Assembly (NCBI RefSeq): GCF_014651615.1 | Contig: NZ_BMXF01000006.1 | Span: 62,001-126,000 of the forward strand | DNA from: Persicitalea jodogahamensis | Lineage (GTDB): Bacteria > Bacteroidota > Bacteroidia > Cytophagales > Spirosomataceae | DNA length: 64,000 nt | Reading direction: 5' to 3' | Shown: in pieces, positions 45,304-53,461 of the stretch | How the letters are laid out: each line of letters begins with the position of its first letter | How positions within the stretch are numbered: position 1 is the stretch's first letter | Position numbers and translations under genes: made by a program | The notes under the pieces: generated by a model | Databases searched by the model: none | The model's input: the letters and a program-made list of their open reading frames with translations, nothing else | Told to the model about the DNA's origin: nothing

Positions 45304-46113
45304 ATGTCCTTCAATCAAGACAAGTGGATTGAAACTGCCGCCCGTACGGGCCTGACCGCCAAAGGAGTCGTCTATTCGCTGGTCGGAATCCTTACCTTCA
45401 TGGCAGCTTTCGAAATGGGTAGCGGCGACGACAAAGGCGGCAAATCGCAAGCACTCAACTGGATCGAAGAACAGCCCTTCGGACAAGTGTTACTGGGTTT
45501 CGTAGCGGTTGGATTGCTTTGTTATAGTGTTTGGCGCTTGGTGGAGGCCTTTCTCGATACCGAAGATAAGGGCAATGACGCAAAGGGACTGGCCGTCCGG
45601 TCACGCTACGTTTTCAGTGGCCTCGTATACGGTGCATCCACTTACTACGCCGCGAAGTTGCTGTTTGGCAGTACTTCAGGTGACGGCGGCGGCGATACCC
45701 GCGAAACGGTCGCTCAAAAATTACTGGAACAACCTTTCGGGCAATGGCTTGTGGGGATCGTTGCGGTAGGTGTGATGGCTGTCGGGGTATACCAAATTTA
45801 CTACTCAGTTTCAGACAAACACCGCAAGAAAATCCAGGAGTCCAAGCTGGACAATAGGGTGAAGGAAACGCTGCTGGCATCGGGCAAGGTAGGATACATC
45901 GCGCGGGGCATCGTGTGGTTGCTGATTGGCTACTTGTTTCTGCAGGCTGCCCTCCAGTCCGATTCCAGCGAGGCCGGTGGCTCCGATTCTGCTTTCAGCT
46001 TCCTGGAACAGCAGTGGGGTTCCTGGGTATTGGCCGTCGTGGCCCTGGGGCTTTTATGCTATGGCATCTTCATGTTTGTTAGAGCTCGGTACCAGCCCGT
46101 CAATACGCGCTGA
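45304..46113 (+). CDS. DUF1206 six-helix membrane protein, copy 2
   Basis: A 269-residue paralogue of the gene before it, again three two-helix repeats: RTGLTAKGVVYSLVGILTF, VRSRYVFSGLVYGASTYYAA, LASGKVGYIARGIVWLLIGY. Shared blocks with copy 1 include GLLCYxVWRxxEAxLDTxxKGN, DTRETVAQ and YGIFxFxRAxYQPxxxx. The loops diverge, so the duplication is old. A strong terminator follows at 46141. Confidence 0.92.
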   Translation: MSFNQDKWIETAARTGLTAKGVVYSLVGILTFMAAFEMGSGDDKGGKSQALNWIEEQPFGQVLLGFVAVGLLCYSVWRLVEAFLDTEDKGNDAKGLAVRSRYVFSGLVYGASTYYAAKLLFGSTSGDGGGDTRETVAQKLLEQPFGQWLVGIVAVGVMAVGVYQIYYSVSDKHRKKIQESKLDNRVKETLLASGKVGYIARGIVWLLIGYLFLQAALQSDSSEAGGSDSAFSFLEQQWGSWVLAVVALGLLCYGIFMFVRARYQPVNTR

Positions 46114-46140
46114 TTGGTTTTCATTCGATATTGAAAAATA

Positions 46141-46173
46141 AAAATCCCCGCGGGCAACCCTGCGGGGATTTTT
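46141..46173 (+). terminator. Rho-independent terminator after the DUF1206 pair
   Basis: An 11-bp perfect stem (AAAATCCCCGC at 46141-46151, GCGGGGATTTT at 46162-46172) with a 10-nt loop and a T run. Confidence 0.92.
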
Positions 46174-46245
46174 CGCATTACTACTATTGAAGACGGATAG
46201 AAAAATTGCTTCTTCACTGTTTTTCAACGAAATCGGCCCATCGCT

Positions 46246-46794
46246 TTGCAAGAAATTGTCCGACAATGCCAACGGGAAAACCCCTTCGCTCAAAAGCGAT
46301 TGTATGATCGCTACGCGGATCGGCTCTACCGCTTGTGTCGCCGCTACGTGCCGAACGCGATGGAGACAGAGGAGGTGTTGATGAGTGGATTTCTGAAAAT
46401 ATTTAAGGCCATCCTCAACTTTGAGTACCGCAGCAACGACGAACTGGAAGTATGGATGAAGCGCATCGTGGTCAATGAAGCCCTCATGCACCTGCGCAAA
46501 ACCAAGAAAGAACAGTGGCTTTTAGCGGACACAAATTTGGAAGAAACTACCTGGGCCGCCCAACCTGCCACGGCAGAAGGCGACCTCCACGCCGAAGGCA
46601 TCCATGACCTTATTCTTCACTTGCCCGATGGCTATCGAACGGTTTTCTGCCTCCACGCCATTGAAGGTTACACGCACCAGGAAATCGGCACCATGTTGAA
46701 TATCAGCGAAAATACCTCGAAATCACAGCTCAGTAAAGCCCGAACGGCCTTACAGGGCCTCTTGATAAAAAACGGATACAGCTATGAAAGATGA
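46246..46794 (+). CDS. ECF-type RNA polymerase sigma factor
   Basis: The 182-residue protein has sigma region 2 (about 1-75: CQRENPFAQKRLYDRYADRLYRLCRRYV, EEVLMSGFLKIFKAI) and region 4 (about 120-175: LPDGYRTVFCLHAIEGYTHQEIGTMLNISENTSKSQL). A TAG stop at 46198 limits the start; TTG 46246 is the best choice and the only one preserving region 2. It overlaps the next gene by 11 bp, the usual sigma/anti-sigma coupling. It probably activates its own operon in response to an envelope or peptide signal. Confidence 0.94.
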   Translation: MQEIVRQCQRENPFAQKRLYDRYADRLYRLCRRYVPNAMETEEVLMSGFLKIFKAILNFEYRSNDELEVWMKRIVVNEALMHLRKTKKEQWLLADTNLEETTWAAQPATAEGDLHAEGIHDLILHLPDGYRTVFCLHAIEGYTHQEIGTMLNISENTSKSQLSKARTALQGLLIKNGYSYER

Positions 46795-47491
46795 AGAAAT
46801 AGACGATCTCTTCCGCCGCAACGCAGACTACCTGGCCGATGAACCTGTCCGTGGATTTGATAAGGATGCCTTCTGGCAGCACTTGCAAACCGAACTACCC
46901 AAAAAGGAAGAGCGGCGGAAAAAACCTGCGGCCTGGTGGTGGGCGGCGGCTTCGGTACTTCTGGCCGGAATTTTTGGCGGAATATGGTGGATGCAGTCAC
47001 CGAAATTAGAAGTCAGAACTCTGGCTGAGCAGAAAACGACCACATCACGGTCTGTACCATACAAAGCAACTCGCCCGCAGACCCGTATAGCGGAGGCTAC
47101 GTCTCAGATTCCGGCCCAAGGCTCCAAAATAGAACCCGCAACATCTTCCAGGCGGCACGGATCAGGGAGAAGAAGTGAAATGCCTGGGGAAAGAGTCTAT
47201 AAACAGACTATACCGCCAGAAACACCTTCTCCGGCAATGGTAGCTGTCGAGCTCCCCGCGGCCGAACGACCCATCCCAATTATTCTTCCTACGCCCATCG
47301 AGGTAGTTGATCCCGTAGCTTCCGAAAAGCCTGCGTACCGCGTGGTACATATCAACGAAATCAGGGAGCGGAAGCAGCAGGAAGCCAGGTCGCGGTCACG
47401 ATTGGCAGTTCGGGTTGGCCTGCCCTCCGCTTCTCAGGTAACTACCCAAAACGACAATAAGCCTCTTCTGAATATTCCCATTCAACACTGA
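46784..47491 (+). CDS. Single-pass anti-sigma-factor-like protein
   Basis: The 235-residue protein has a short N-terminal cytoplasmic helix region (MKDEEIDDLFRRNADYLAD ... FWQHLQTELP), one membrane helix (about 48-68, AAWWWAAASVLLAGIFGG), and a long Pro/Ser/Thr/Arg-rich periplasmic part with low complexity. No zinc-binding HxxxCxxC motif is seen, so it is not a ZAS-type anti-sigma. The 11-bp overlap with the sigma gene makes anti-sigma function likely, but this is inference from position and topology. Confidence 0.8.
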   Translation: MKDEEIDDLFRRNADYLADEPVRGFDKDAFWQHLQTELPKKEERRKKPAAWWWAAASVLLAGIFGGIWWMQSPKLEVRTLAEQKTTTSRSVPYKATRPQTRIAEATSQIPAQGSKIEPATSSRRHGSGRRSEMPGERVYKQTIPPETPSPAMVAVELPAAERPIPIILPTPIEVVDPVASEKPAYRVVHINEIRERKQQEARSRSRLAVRVGLPSASQVTTQNDNKPLLNIPIQH

Positions 47492-47525
47492 ATTCTAGTT
47501 AGTACCTCTATTTAACCAAAACTCC

Positions 47526-48608
47526 ATGAACAGATTATTTGTATGCATCGCTCTCCTGCTGGGGAGCGTCACCGACCCCCTTGTGGCTCAACCCGACCCT
47601 AAATTTGACTCAGAACTTAACGCCGATGCCTTCAAAAAAGAGTATTCCGGCTTATTGGATGCCGCCTCGTTCGAGGTGAAGTTGTCAAAAGGAAATGTGC
47701 TACTGCTAAAAGCCGACAAGTACTCCCAATTGAAGTTGGTACAGCGCGCCGATTCGCTGGTGCGCCTATTCTGGGACGACTACCGCCCCGCCGTTGAAGG
47801 TCTTCCCGAGGACACCGACGGCCTGTCGGTTCACTACATCCTGAACGACAATGAAGAGCCCCAACTTCGGTGGAAAAAGTACCCCCAAAGCACGACTGAT
47901 TTTACCGTAGTAGACAAGGAGCTGGTACGTTTGAAAACCGTGCAGGATACCCTCAAAATAAGGGTCAATAAAGGTAGTCAAGAAGCGGAAATGCTCCTGC
48001 TGACCAACGATTTGACCGATGTTCCGGCTCTTTTTGACCAAATGCGGGAGAAAACGGCTTTCCTGTTTGAAAGCATGGAGAAACGTACCGACCCCAAGGT
48101 ACTCGACCGTTCGCCCGAGGTATATGGTCGCTACCTGGGCAATCGACAGGTGCAACTGGCCAACTTCGGGTCAGACATGCTGATGATTAGTCCAGGGGCG
48201 AGCATTGGCTATATCCGGGGAAATTGGATGACTTCGCTCGATGCCGGATTTACATTTTACCTTGAAAAATCGAAGCTGAAGCCAACCTTTGGCTACCACC
48301 ACCAGTACTTTTTTGGCCGCGATGCGGAGGGCAAAACTCAGGCGTTTCAAAATGGTTTCGCGTTAGCCGGGCTGGCTTTTTTCAAAAAATCAGATTCCAA
48401 CATCATCGGCCGCAAACCCGTCGTCCAAACCGGATCGCTGACGCTTGGCTACCTCGTGCACCGCCGGGGCGACTACTACGAGCCCAATACCTGGCGGATT
48501 ACGGGCGGGCTTAACCTGACGCCCAATCTCAAAGTGGAGCCTGAGGTGTATTTCAATGGTACTTTCAAAAATCTGAGTCCGGGACTGCGATTTACGGTAG
48601 GGTTCTGA
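47526..48608 (+). CDS. Exported protein with C-terminal outer-membrane beta-barrel-like region
   Basis: A 360-residue protein with a signal peptide ending PLVAQ. The N-terminal 200 residues are mixed helix/strand without a known motif. From about 210 the sequence becomes alternating beta strands (LANFGSDMLMISPGASIGYIRGNWM, SLTLGYLVHRRGDYY, TWRITGGLNLTPNLKVEPEVYFNG) and ends with Phe (RFTVGF), as outer-membrane barrels do. It follows the anti-sigma gene by 34 bp and may be its surface output or sensor. I do not recognise the family. Confidence 0.8.
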   Translation: MNRLFVCIALLLGSVTDPLVAQPDPKFDSELNADAFKKEYSGLLDAASFEVKLSKGNVLLLKADKYSQLKLVQRADSLVRLFWDDYRPAVEGLPEDTDGLSVHYILNDNEEPQLRWKKYPQSTTDFTVVDKELVRLKTVQDTLKIRVNKGSQEAEMLLLTNDLTDVPALFDQMREKTAFLFESMEKRTDPKVLDRSPEVYGRYLGNRQVQLANFGSDMLMISPGASIGYIRGNWMTSLDAGFTFYLEKSKLKPTFGYHHQYFFGRDAEGKTQAFQNGFALAGLAFFKKSDSNIIGRKPVVQTGSLTLGYLVHRRGDYYEPNTWRITGGLNLTPNLKVEPEVYFNGTFKNLSPGLRFTVGF

Positions 48609-48746
48609 CCCCCGACCGGGGAGTGAGGTACTTTAAGAGTACGTTAAAAACGCCCTCTCAATACAACAGATCCATAAAACGAGGATAACATTCAGTTAAT
48701 AATCCGTGAGTTGTTTTGCAGCCTCAACTCAAACTGACTGTTGTCT

Positions 48747-50216
48747 ATGAAACTTACTACCGCCGCAGGCTGCGCCCTGCTCACGACCGCCATTCTGGCG
48801 GCCTGTATCAATGACCACGACCTCAACAATCCAGCTCCTGCCGTGGCGCTGCAGAACTTCTCGGTCAATCCTTCTCTGATAAAAACATTGCCTGGCTTCG
48901 ACAACCTGGAAATCACCACGCTTATCTCTTCGGACGATGTGTTGCCTGAGTCCCCCGGCTTTGTCTTTGGCGGCCAGCCCGATGGTGCCGGGATCATCCC
49001 AAACCCTGCGGGCGATGGCTTCATCATGATCAACAATCACGAATACCTTCGTTCGGTATCGCGGGTATATCTGGATAAAAACTTCAAACCTACAAAAGGC
49101 GAGTACATCGTCAATTACGACGGGGGCACCACGCGCCTTTGCTCGGCTACGATGGCCACACCCGCCGAACACGGCTTCGGTCCCGTCTTTCTGACGGCGG
49201 GCGAAAGCGGTGCCGAGTCAATGGTTCACGCCATTAACCCTACGGCTCCCGCCGATCCCGGCAATCCCAACCGCGTGTTGCCCGCCCTGGGCAAAGCGTC
49301 GATGGAGAATGCCGTGCCGCTGCCCAAAACGGCTTATCCCGGCAAAACGGTCATAATCATCGGGGAGGACGACGGCAACGGTCAGTTGATTGCCTACGTG
49401 TCCAGCTCGGTGGGCGACCTGCAGAACGGCAAGCTGTACATGCTGCGTCGTAAGGATCAGAATACGGTCGAAACCAATATGAAGCGTGGTGAATGGCATG
49501 ACGTGGAGTTCGTAGAAATCGACAATGCCAAAACTTCCACAGGTGCACAGATCGCCGCCCAGACTGTAGCCAAGAAAGCCATCCAGTTTACTCGTGTCGA
49601 AGATGTAGATTACGGAAAAGGCAGCGCCGAAAACGCCCGCAACGTCTATTTTACCGCTACGGGCCAAGCTAGCAACCGCAAAGACCCTGTTCCTGGCAAA
49701 ACGATGTGGGGCCGCGTGTATCACCTACAAATGGACGCCAATGATCCGCTGAAGGGAAAGCTCGAACTCATTGTGGACGGTGACGAAACCCCCTCTTTGT
49801 CCATCACGAATCCCGACAACATCTGCGTGACTCAGAATTTCGTGTATATCCAGGAAGATGGCGACTCATTCTACCTTGATACCAAACATGATGGCCGAAT
49901 CTGGCAGTACGACATTGCCACAAAGGAGCTGAAGCCGATGCTGGAAATGAATCACCGCCGTGGTGATGCGGCTTTCCAGGCTAAGTATAACCCTTTGAAT
50001 GTGAATTTGCTTAGCTCGTGGGAGTACGGCGCGATGTACGACGTATCGGATTTGACGGGTATCCCAAACACTTTTGCGGTCAACATCCACCCGCACACCT
50101 GGCGTAGCATCAAGTACGCAGGCGTGGACGGAAGCGCAGCCACCAAAACAAGCGACCTTAACGAATCCTTCACCGAAGGCGGCCAGGTGGTAATCGTACG
50201 CGGCGTGGCCAAATAG
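48747..50216 (+). CDS. PhoX/DUF839-family lipoprotein
   Basis: The 489-residue lipoprotein starts at ATG 48747 (TTG 48741 two codons earlier is less likely) with lipobox ILAAC, Cys20. The body looks like a PhoX-type six-bladed propeller: MINNHEYLRSVSRVY, GGTTRLCSATMATP, GEDDGNGQLIAYVSSS, VYFTATGQASNRKDP, TNPDNICVTQNFVYIQEDGDS (the PhoX-type xPDNi...DG block) and WQYDI. PhoX enzymes are calcium/iron phosphatases; whether this one is catalytic is unclear, since DUF839 also includes non-enzymes. It ends in a terminator and is followed by the di-haem protein. Confidence 0.85.
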   Translation: MKLTTAAGCALLTTAILAACINDHDLNNPAPAVALQNFSVNPSLIKTLPGFDNLEITTLISSDDVLPESPGFVFGGQPDGAGIIPNPAGDGFIMINNHEYLRSVSRVYLDKNFKPTKGEYIVNYDGGTTRLCSATMATPAEHGFGPVFLTAGESGAESMVHAINPTAPADPGNPNRVLPALGKASMENAVPLPKTAYPGKTVIIIGEDDGNGQLIAYVSSSVGDLQNGKLYMLRRKDQNTVETNMKRGEWHDVEFVEIDNAKTSTGAQIAAQTVAKKAIQFTRVEDVDYGKGSAENARNVYFTATGQASNRKDPVPGKTMWGRVYHLQMDANDPLKGKLELIVDGDETPSLSITNPDNICVTQNFVYIQEDGDSFYLDTKHDGRIWQYDIATKELKPMLEMNHRRGDAAFQAKYNPLNVNLLSSWEYGAMYDVSDLTGIPNTFAVNIHPHTWRSIKYAGVDGSAATKTSDLNESFTEGGQVVIVRGVAK

Positions 50217-50252
50217 CTCTCGAACAATCGTCGTACGACCTAAATTATACAG

Positions 50253-50287
50253 ATCTGCCGACTTCTGGGAGTCGGCAGGTCTTTTTT
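50253..50287 (+). terminator. Rho-independent terminator after the PhoX-like gene
   Basis: A 12-bp stem with one G-U pair (GATCTGCCGACT at 50253-50264, AGTCGGCAGGTC at 50271-50282), a 6-nt loop and six T. It comes before the di-haem gene at 50307. Confidence 0.9.
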
Positions 50288-50306
50288 GTTTTTAATCAGC
50301 AAAAGG

Positions 50307-52115
50307 ATGAAAAAGGTAATTTTTGCAGGGGTACTTTTGGCGTTTTGTTCAGGATTGATTCTTAACTGCCAGCCGGAAAGTACCCCAGTTGAACGCGCCA
50401 AGGTACTTTTTACGCAAGATCTGGAAGTGCTGGAAACCCTTGTGAACGGGCCATTGCTGACTTTGGCAGAGCATGGTTCTGACGAAGATTCTTTGCGGGC
50501 AGCTTTTTACGAATGCCGGTTGGCTTACAAGAAAATCGAGCACCTTACGGAATATTACTTTCCTGTCACGAGCCGGATTTTGAACGGCCCGCCACTGCCG
50601 GAATACGAGCTGGACGAAAATAAAGCCTTTGCGCCGGGAGGCCTGCAGGTAGTTGAGGAAATGCTGTTTCCGTTCGAACCCGGCACACGGGCAGAGCTCG
50701 TAAAAGAAGTCAGGAAAATGCAGCCTGAACTACGCCGCTGCCGGGAACTCTGGACAGTCACCGAGGTGACTGAAGCCCATTTACTCGACGCCATCCGTTT
50801 GCAGCTGTTTCGGGATATTACGCTGGGGGTTTCGGGTTTTGATACCCCTATTTGTCAGAAGGCGATTCCCGAACTTACCACTAACCTGGAATCTCTGCAA
50901 CGCTATGTCGATCTGTTTGCAATGGAGGAAGGTGCCGGGCTTGATCTATTATTTGAAAAAGCCATTGTTTTTACCCGGAAAAACCCTGACTTTGATACCT
51001 TCGATCGCCTGACTTTCATCTCTGACTACATCAATCCGCTCACCGGCCAACTGGTAGATTTCCAGAATGCGTTGGGTTTCGCGCCGCTTAAAGATCTCAC
51101 CCCCCTGCGCGGCGACACCCGAACGCTCTTTGACCGCAACCTGTTCGATCCCGATTTTTATACAGGTGATGCCAATGCCTTTACCAACGAGAGCAAGGTA
51201 GCCTTAGGCGAAAAGCTATTTCATGAAGTTCGACTTTCCGCGGGCAATGTTCGGAGCTGCGCTTCCTGTCACCAGCCTGACAAGGCTTTTACCGACGGAC
51301 TACCCCAAAGCGTGGGCTTGAAAGGAACAGCAGTAGCCCGAAATGCCCCAACGCTGTTTTACGCGGCTTTGCAGGAAAGGCATTTCTATGACCAGCGGGC
51401 CAGCAGCCTGGAAGCGCAGTCGCAGGATGTGATCCAGAATCACGACGAAATGCACGGTTCGCTGCCCGAAGCCTGTGCCAAGCTGATGAAGGATTCGGAC
51501 TACGTGCTAATGTTCAAAAAAGCGTTTCCCAGCATTGACGATATTCAGCCCGCCCACGTAATGAATGCCCTGGCCAGCTACGAACGAACCCTGCTTCCCT
51601 TCGACAGTCGCTTTGACCGCTACATGCGGGGTGATAAAACAGTACTGAACGGGGCCGAGAAGCGTGGGTTTAATCTGTTCATGGGCAAAGCCAAATGCGG
51701 TACCTGCCACTTTATGCCCATCTTCAACGGCACCGTACCGCCCACCTTTGTCCACAGCGAGTCGGAAGTGCTGGGTGTGATGACCGCCCCCGGGTCCGGA
51801 AAGTTAGACCCCGATCAGGGTCGGGGCGCAGACTATCCGGCGATGCCGGATCTGAACCGCGCCTTTAAAATTCCAACCGTCCGTAACGTGGCCCTTACCG
51901 CACCATACATGCATAATGGCGCATACCAGACGTTGGAGCAAGTCATTGATTTCTACGACCATGGAGGCGCGGTAGGGTTTGGCCTCAATCTCCCTAATCA
52001 GACACTCCCTGCCGATTCTTTACGGCTCGACGCGCGGGAGAAGTCAGATTTGGTGGCATTCATGGAAGCGCTGACGGATTTGGAGTTACGGAGGAATAAG
52101 ATAGCCCAGAAATGA
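50307..52115 (+). CDS. Imelysin-like domain fused to MauG/cytochrome-c-peroxidase di-haem protein (lipoprotein)
   Basis: A 602-residue lipoprotein (Cys21 in LILNC). ATG 50307 follows an AAAAGG stretch. Residues about 35-230 are all-helical and resemble the imelysin/EfeO M75-type fold: AAFYECRLAYKKIEHLTEYYF and GGLQVVEEMLFPFEPGTRA, the latter similar to the PxGxHxxEyLL pattern. From about 290 it is a di-haem cytochrome c peroxidase/MauG domain with CASCH (C318, C321, H322) and CGTCH (C464, C467, H468). Later come PTVRNVALTAPYMHNG and VVIDFYDHGGA-like VIDFYDHGGAV. Such proteins detoxify peroxide or oxidise partner proteins; the helical module may bind iron. Substrate unknown. Confidence 0.88.
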   Translation: MKKVIFAGVLLAFCSGLILNCQPESTPVERAKVLFTQDLEVLETLVNGPLLTLAEHGSDEDSLRAAFYECRLAYKKIEHLTEYYFPVTSRILNGPPLPEYELDENKAFAPGGLQVVEEMLFPFEPGTRAELVKEVRKMQPELRRCRELWTVTEVTEAHLLDAIRLQLFRDITLGVSGFDTPICQKAIPELTTNLESLQRYVDLFAMEEGAGLDLLFEKAIVFTRKNPDFDTFDRLTFISDYINPLTGQLVDFQNALGFAPLKDLTPLRGDTRTLFDRNLFDPDFYTGDANAFTNESKVALGEKLFHEVRLSAGNVRSCASCHQPDKAFTDGLPQSVGLKGTAVARNAPTLFYAALQERHFYDQRASSLEAQSQDVIQNHDEMHGSLPEACAKLMKDSDYVLMFKKAFPSIDDIQPAHVMNALASYERTLLPFDSRFDRYMRGDKTVLNGAEKRGFNLFMGKAKCGTCHFMPIFNGTVPPTFVHSESEVLGVMTAPGSGKLDPDQGRGADYPAMPDLNRAFKIPTVRNVALTAPYMHNGAYQTLEQVIDFYDHGGAVGFGLNLPNQTLPADSLRLDAREKSDLVAFMEALTDLELRRNKIAQK

Positions 52116-52184
52116 TATTCATGGGTATAAAAAAGAGCGGCACAAGTCCCGGGTAATTACCCATGATTACGATAAGTGTCTCCA

Positions 52185-53366
52185 CTATTCTTCCGGCTCA
52201 CTCCGCTTGGCGAATTCGGCGTCGATCAGGTACGCACCTTTCGTGACCAGTTTTTGTCCGGTAAGCTCAACAGGTGTTTTAATAGCAATGCTGCCCGATT
52301 CCGCCGTATCTCCGATTTCAACGGGGATGCGATGGAATTCACGACTGTTTTTTTCAATGTAAATAAAGCCATTCGCTCCTTTCCGCACCAGCGCGTCGGG
52401 GGGCACGGTCAGGGCGGTGCGGCTGCCTGTACGAATGTACGCCGAGACATACTCGCCGGGGATTAATTCCTGTTCCCGCTTCTCGTCGCGGACGTGAGCG
52501 TGGATGTTAAGGCTGCGGGATTCGCCTTCCAGCATCCTGCCTACCAGATGAACGTAGGCCTGCATGGGTGCGCCGCTGGCGGGAATGATGCGGACCTCCT
52601 GGCCTTTTTTTATCAAAGCTGCCTCCTGCTCAAAAACATTCAGTTCAATGTGCATGTGGGATTTATCGATAATTTCCAGCAACTCCTCGCCGGGCGCTAC
52701 CTGCTTGCCCAGGTTAATGTTGGCAATAGTGATATATCCGTTGACCGGGGATACGATACGCGCTGTCGGCGCAATGCCGTTCTTTTCCAAACTACCCACC
52801 GAAAGGCCCAGCAATTTCATCTTAGCCGCCAGCGACTGGGTCAGGGCTTGGGTGGCGTCGTAGTCGGCCTGGGCTTTTTCGTAGTTTTTTCGGGCGCCGA
52901 CGTTTTCGCCACTGAGTGTTTTTTGCCGTTCCAGTTCTTTCCCCAGGAAGGTAAGCTGGCTGCTGTTTTGCAGATAATCCTGCTGCAGCTGAATGAAATC
53001 GAAGCTTTCCAGGGTCGCCAGCAGCTCGCCTTTTCGGACGCGCTGTCCCGGCAGAGTGTTCACGTACCTGATCTTTCCGCCGATCGGCAGACTCACCGTC
53101 GCGCGATTTTCAGGTGGTAAATCCACGCGACCGTTGGCCTTTACTTCTGAACTCACCGTTTCGTTTTGAACGCTGCCCAGCTGCACGCCGATGGCGCGGT
53201 ACTGCGACTCGGTCAGCGTGATTTCGTTGACAGCGATGCTGTCGGGAGTGCTTGTTTTGGCAGCTACTTCTTCGTCTGATGGTTGTGATCCTGTTTGGCA
53301 GGAAAACAGCCACGCTGCTGCAAGCAGACCAATCAGCACGCTTTTGAATGTGTTATTTCGGTTCAT
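52185..53366 (-). CDS. RND efflux periplasmic adaptor (CusB/CzcB-like), lipoprotein
   Basis: A 393-residue membrane-fusion protein. ATG 53366 gives lipobox WLFSC, Cys23. Order: beta-barrel/lipoyl halves around a helical hairpin. LPIGGKIRYVNTLPGQRVRKGELL is the first lipoyl half, LQQDYLQNSSQLTFLGKELERQKTLSGENVGARKNYEKAQADYDATQALTQSLA the hairpin (shown here in parts), and IVSPVNGYITIANINLGKQV the second half. It links the inner-membrane CusA pump to the TolC channel. It lies 95 bp downstream of the cusA-tolC fusion gene. No N-terminal Met-rich metal site is seen, so copper cannot be preferred over Zn/Co/Ni. Confidence 0.93.
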   Translation of the reverse strand: MNRNNTFKSVLIGLLAAAWLFSCQTGSQPSDEEVAAKTSTPDSIAVNEITLTESQYRAIGVQLGSVQNETVSSEVKANGRVDLPPENRATVSLPIGGKIRYVNTLPGQRVRKGELLATLESFDFIQLQQDYLQNSSQLTFLGKELERQKTLSGENVGARKNYEKAQADYDATQALTQSLAAKMKLLGLSVGSLEKNGIAPTARIVSPVNGYITIANINLGKQVAPGEELLEIIDKSHMHIELNVFEQEAALIKKGQEVRIIPASGAPMQAYVHLVGRMLEGESRSLNIHAHVRDEKREQELIPGEYVSAYIRTGSRTALTVPPDALVRKGANGFIYIEKNSREFHRIPVEIGDTAESGSIAIKTPVELTGQKLVTKGAYLIDAEFAKRSEPEE

Positions 53367-53461
53367 AAAAATTGACGGTATACTGGTGTCTATGCTTTTA
53401 TTTTTTCGCCGTCCTGAGACAGCAGGCCCGCGTCGGTGCATTGACCGGCCGGTCGAATCAA

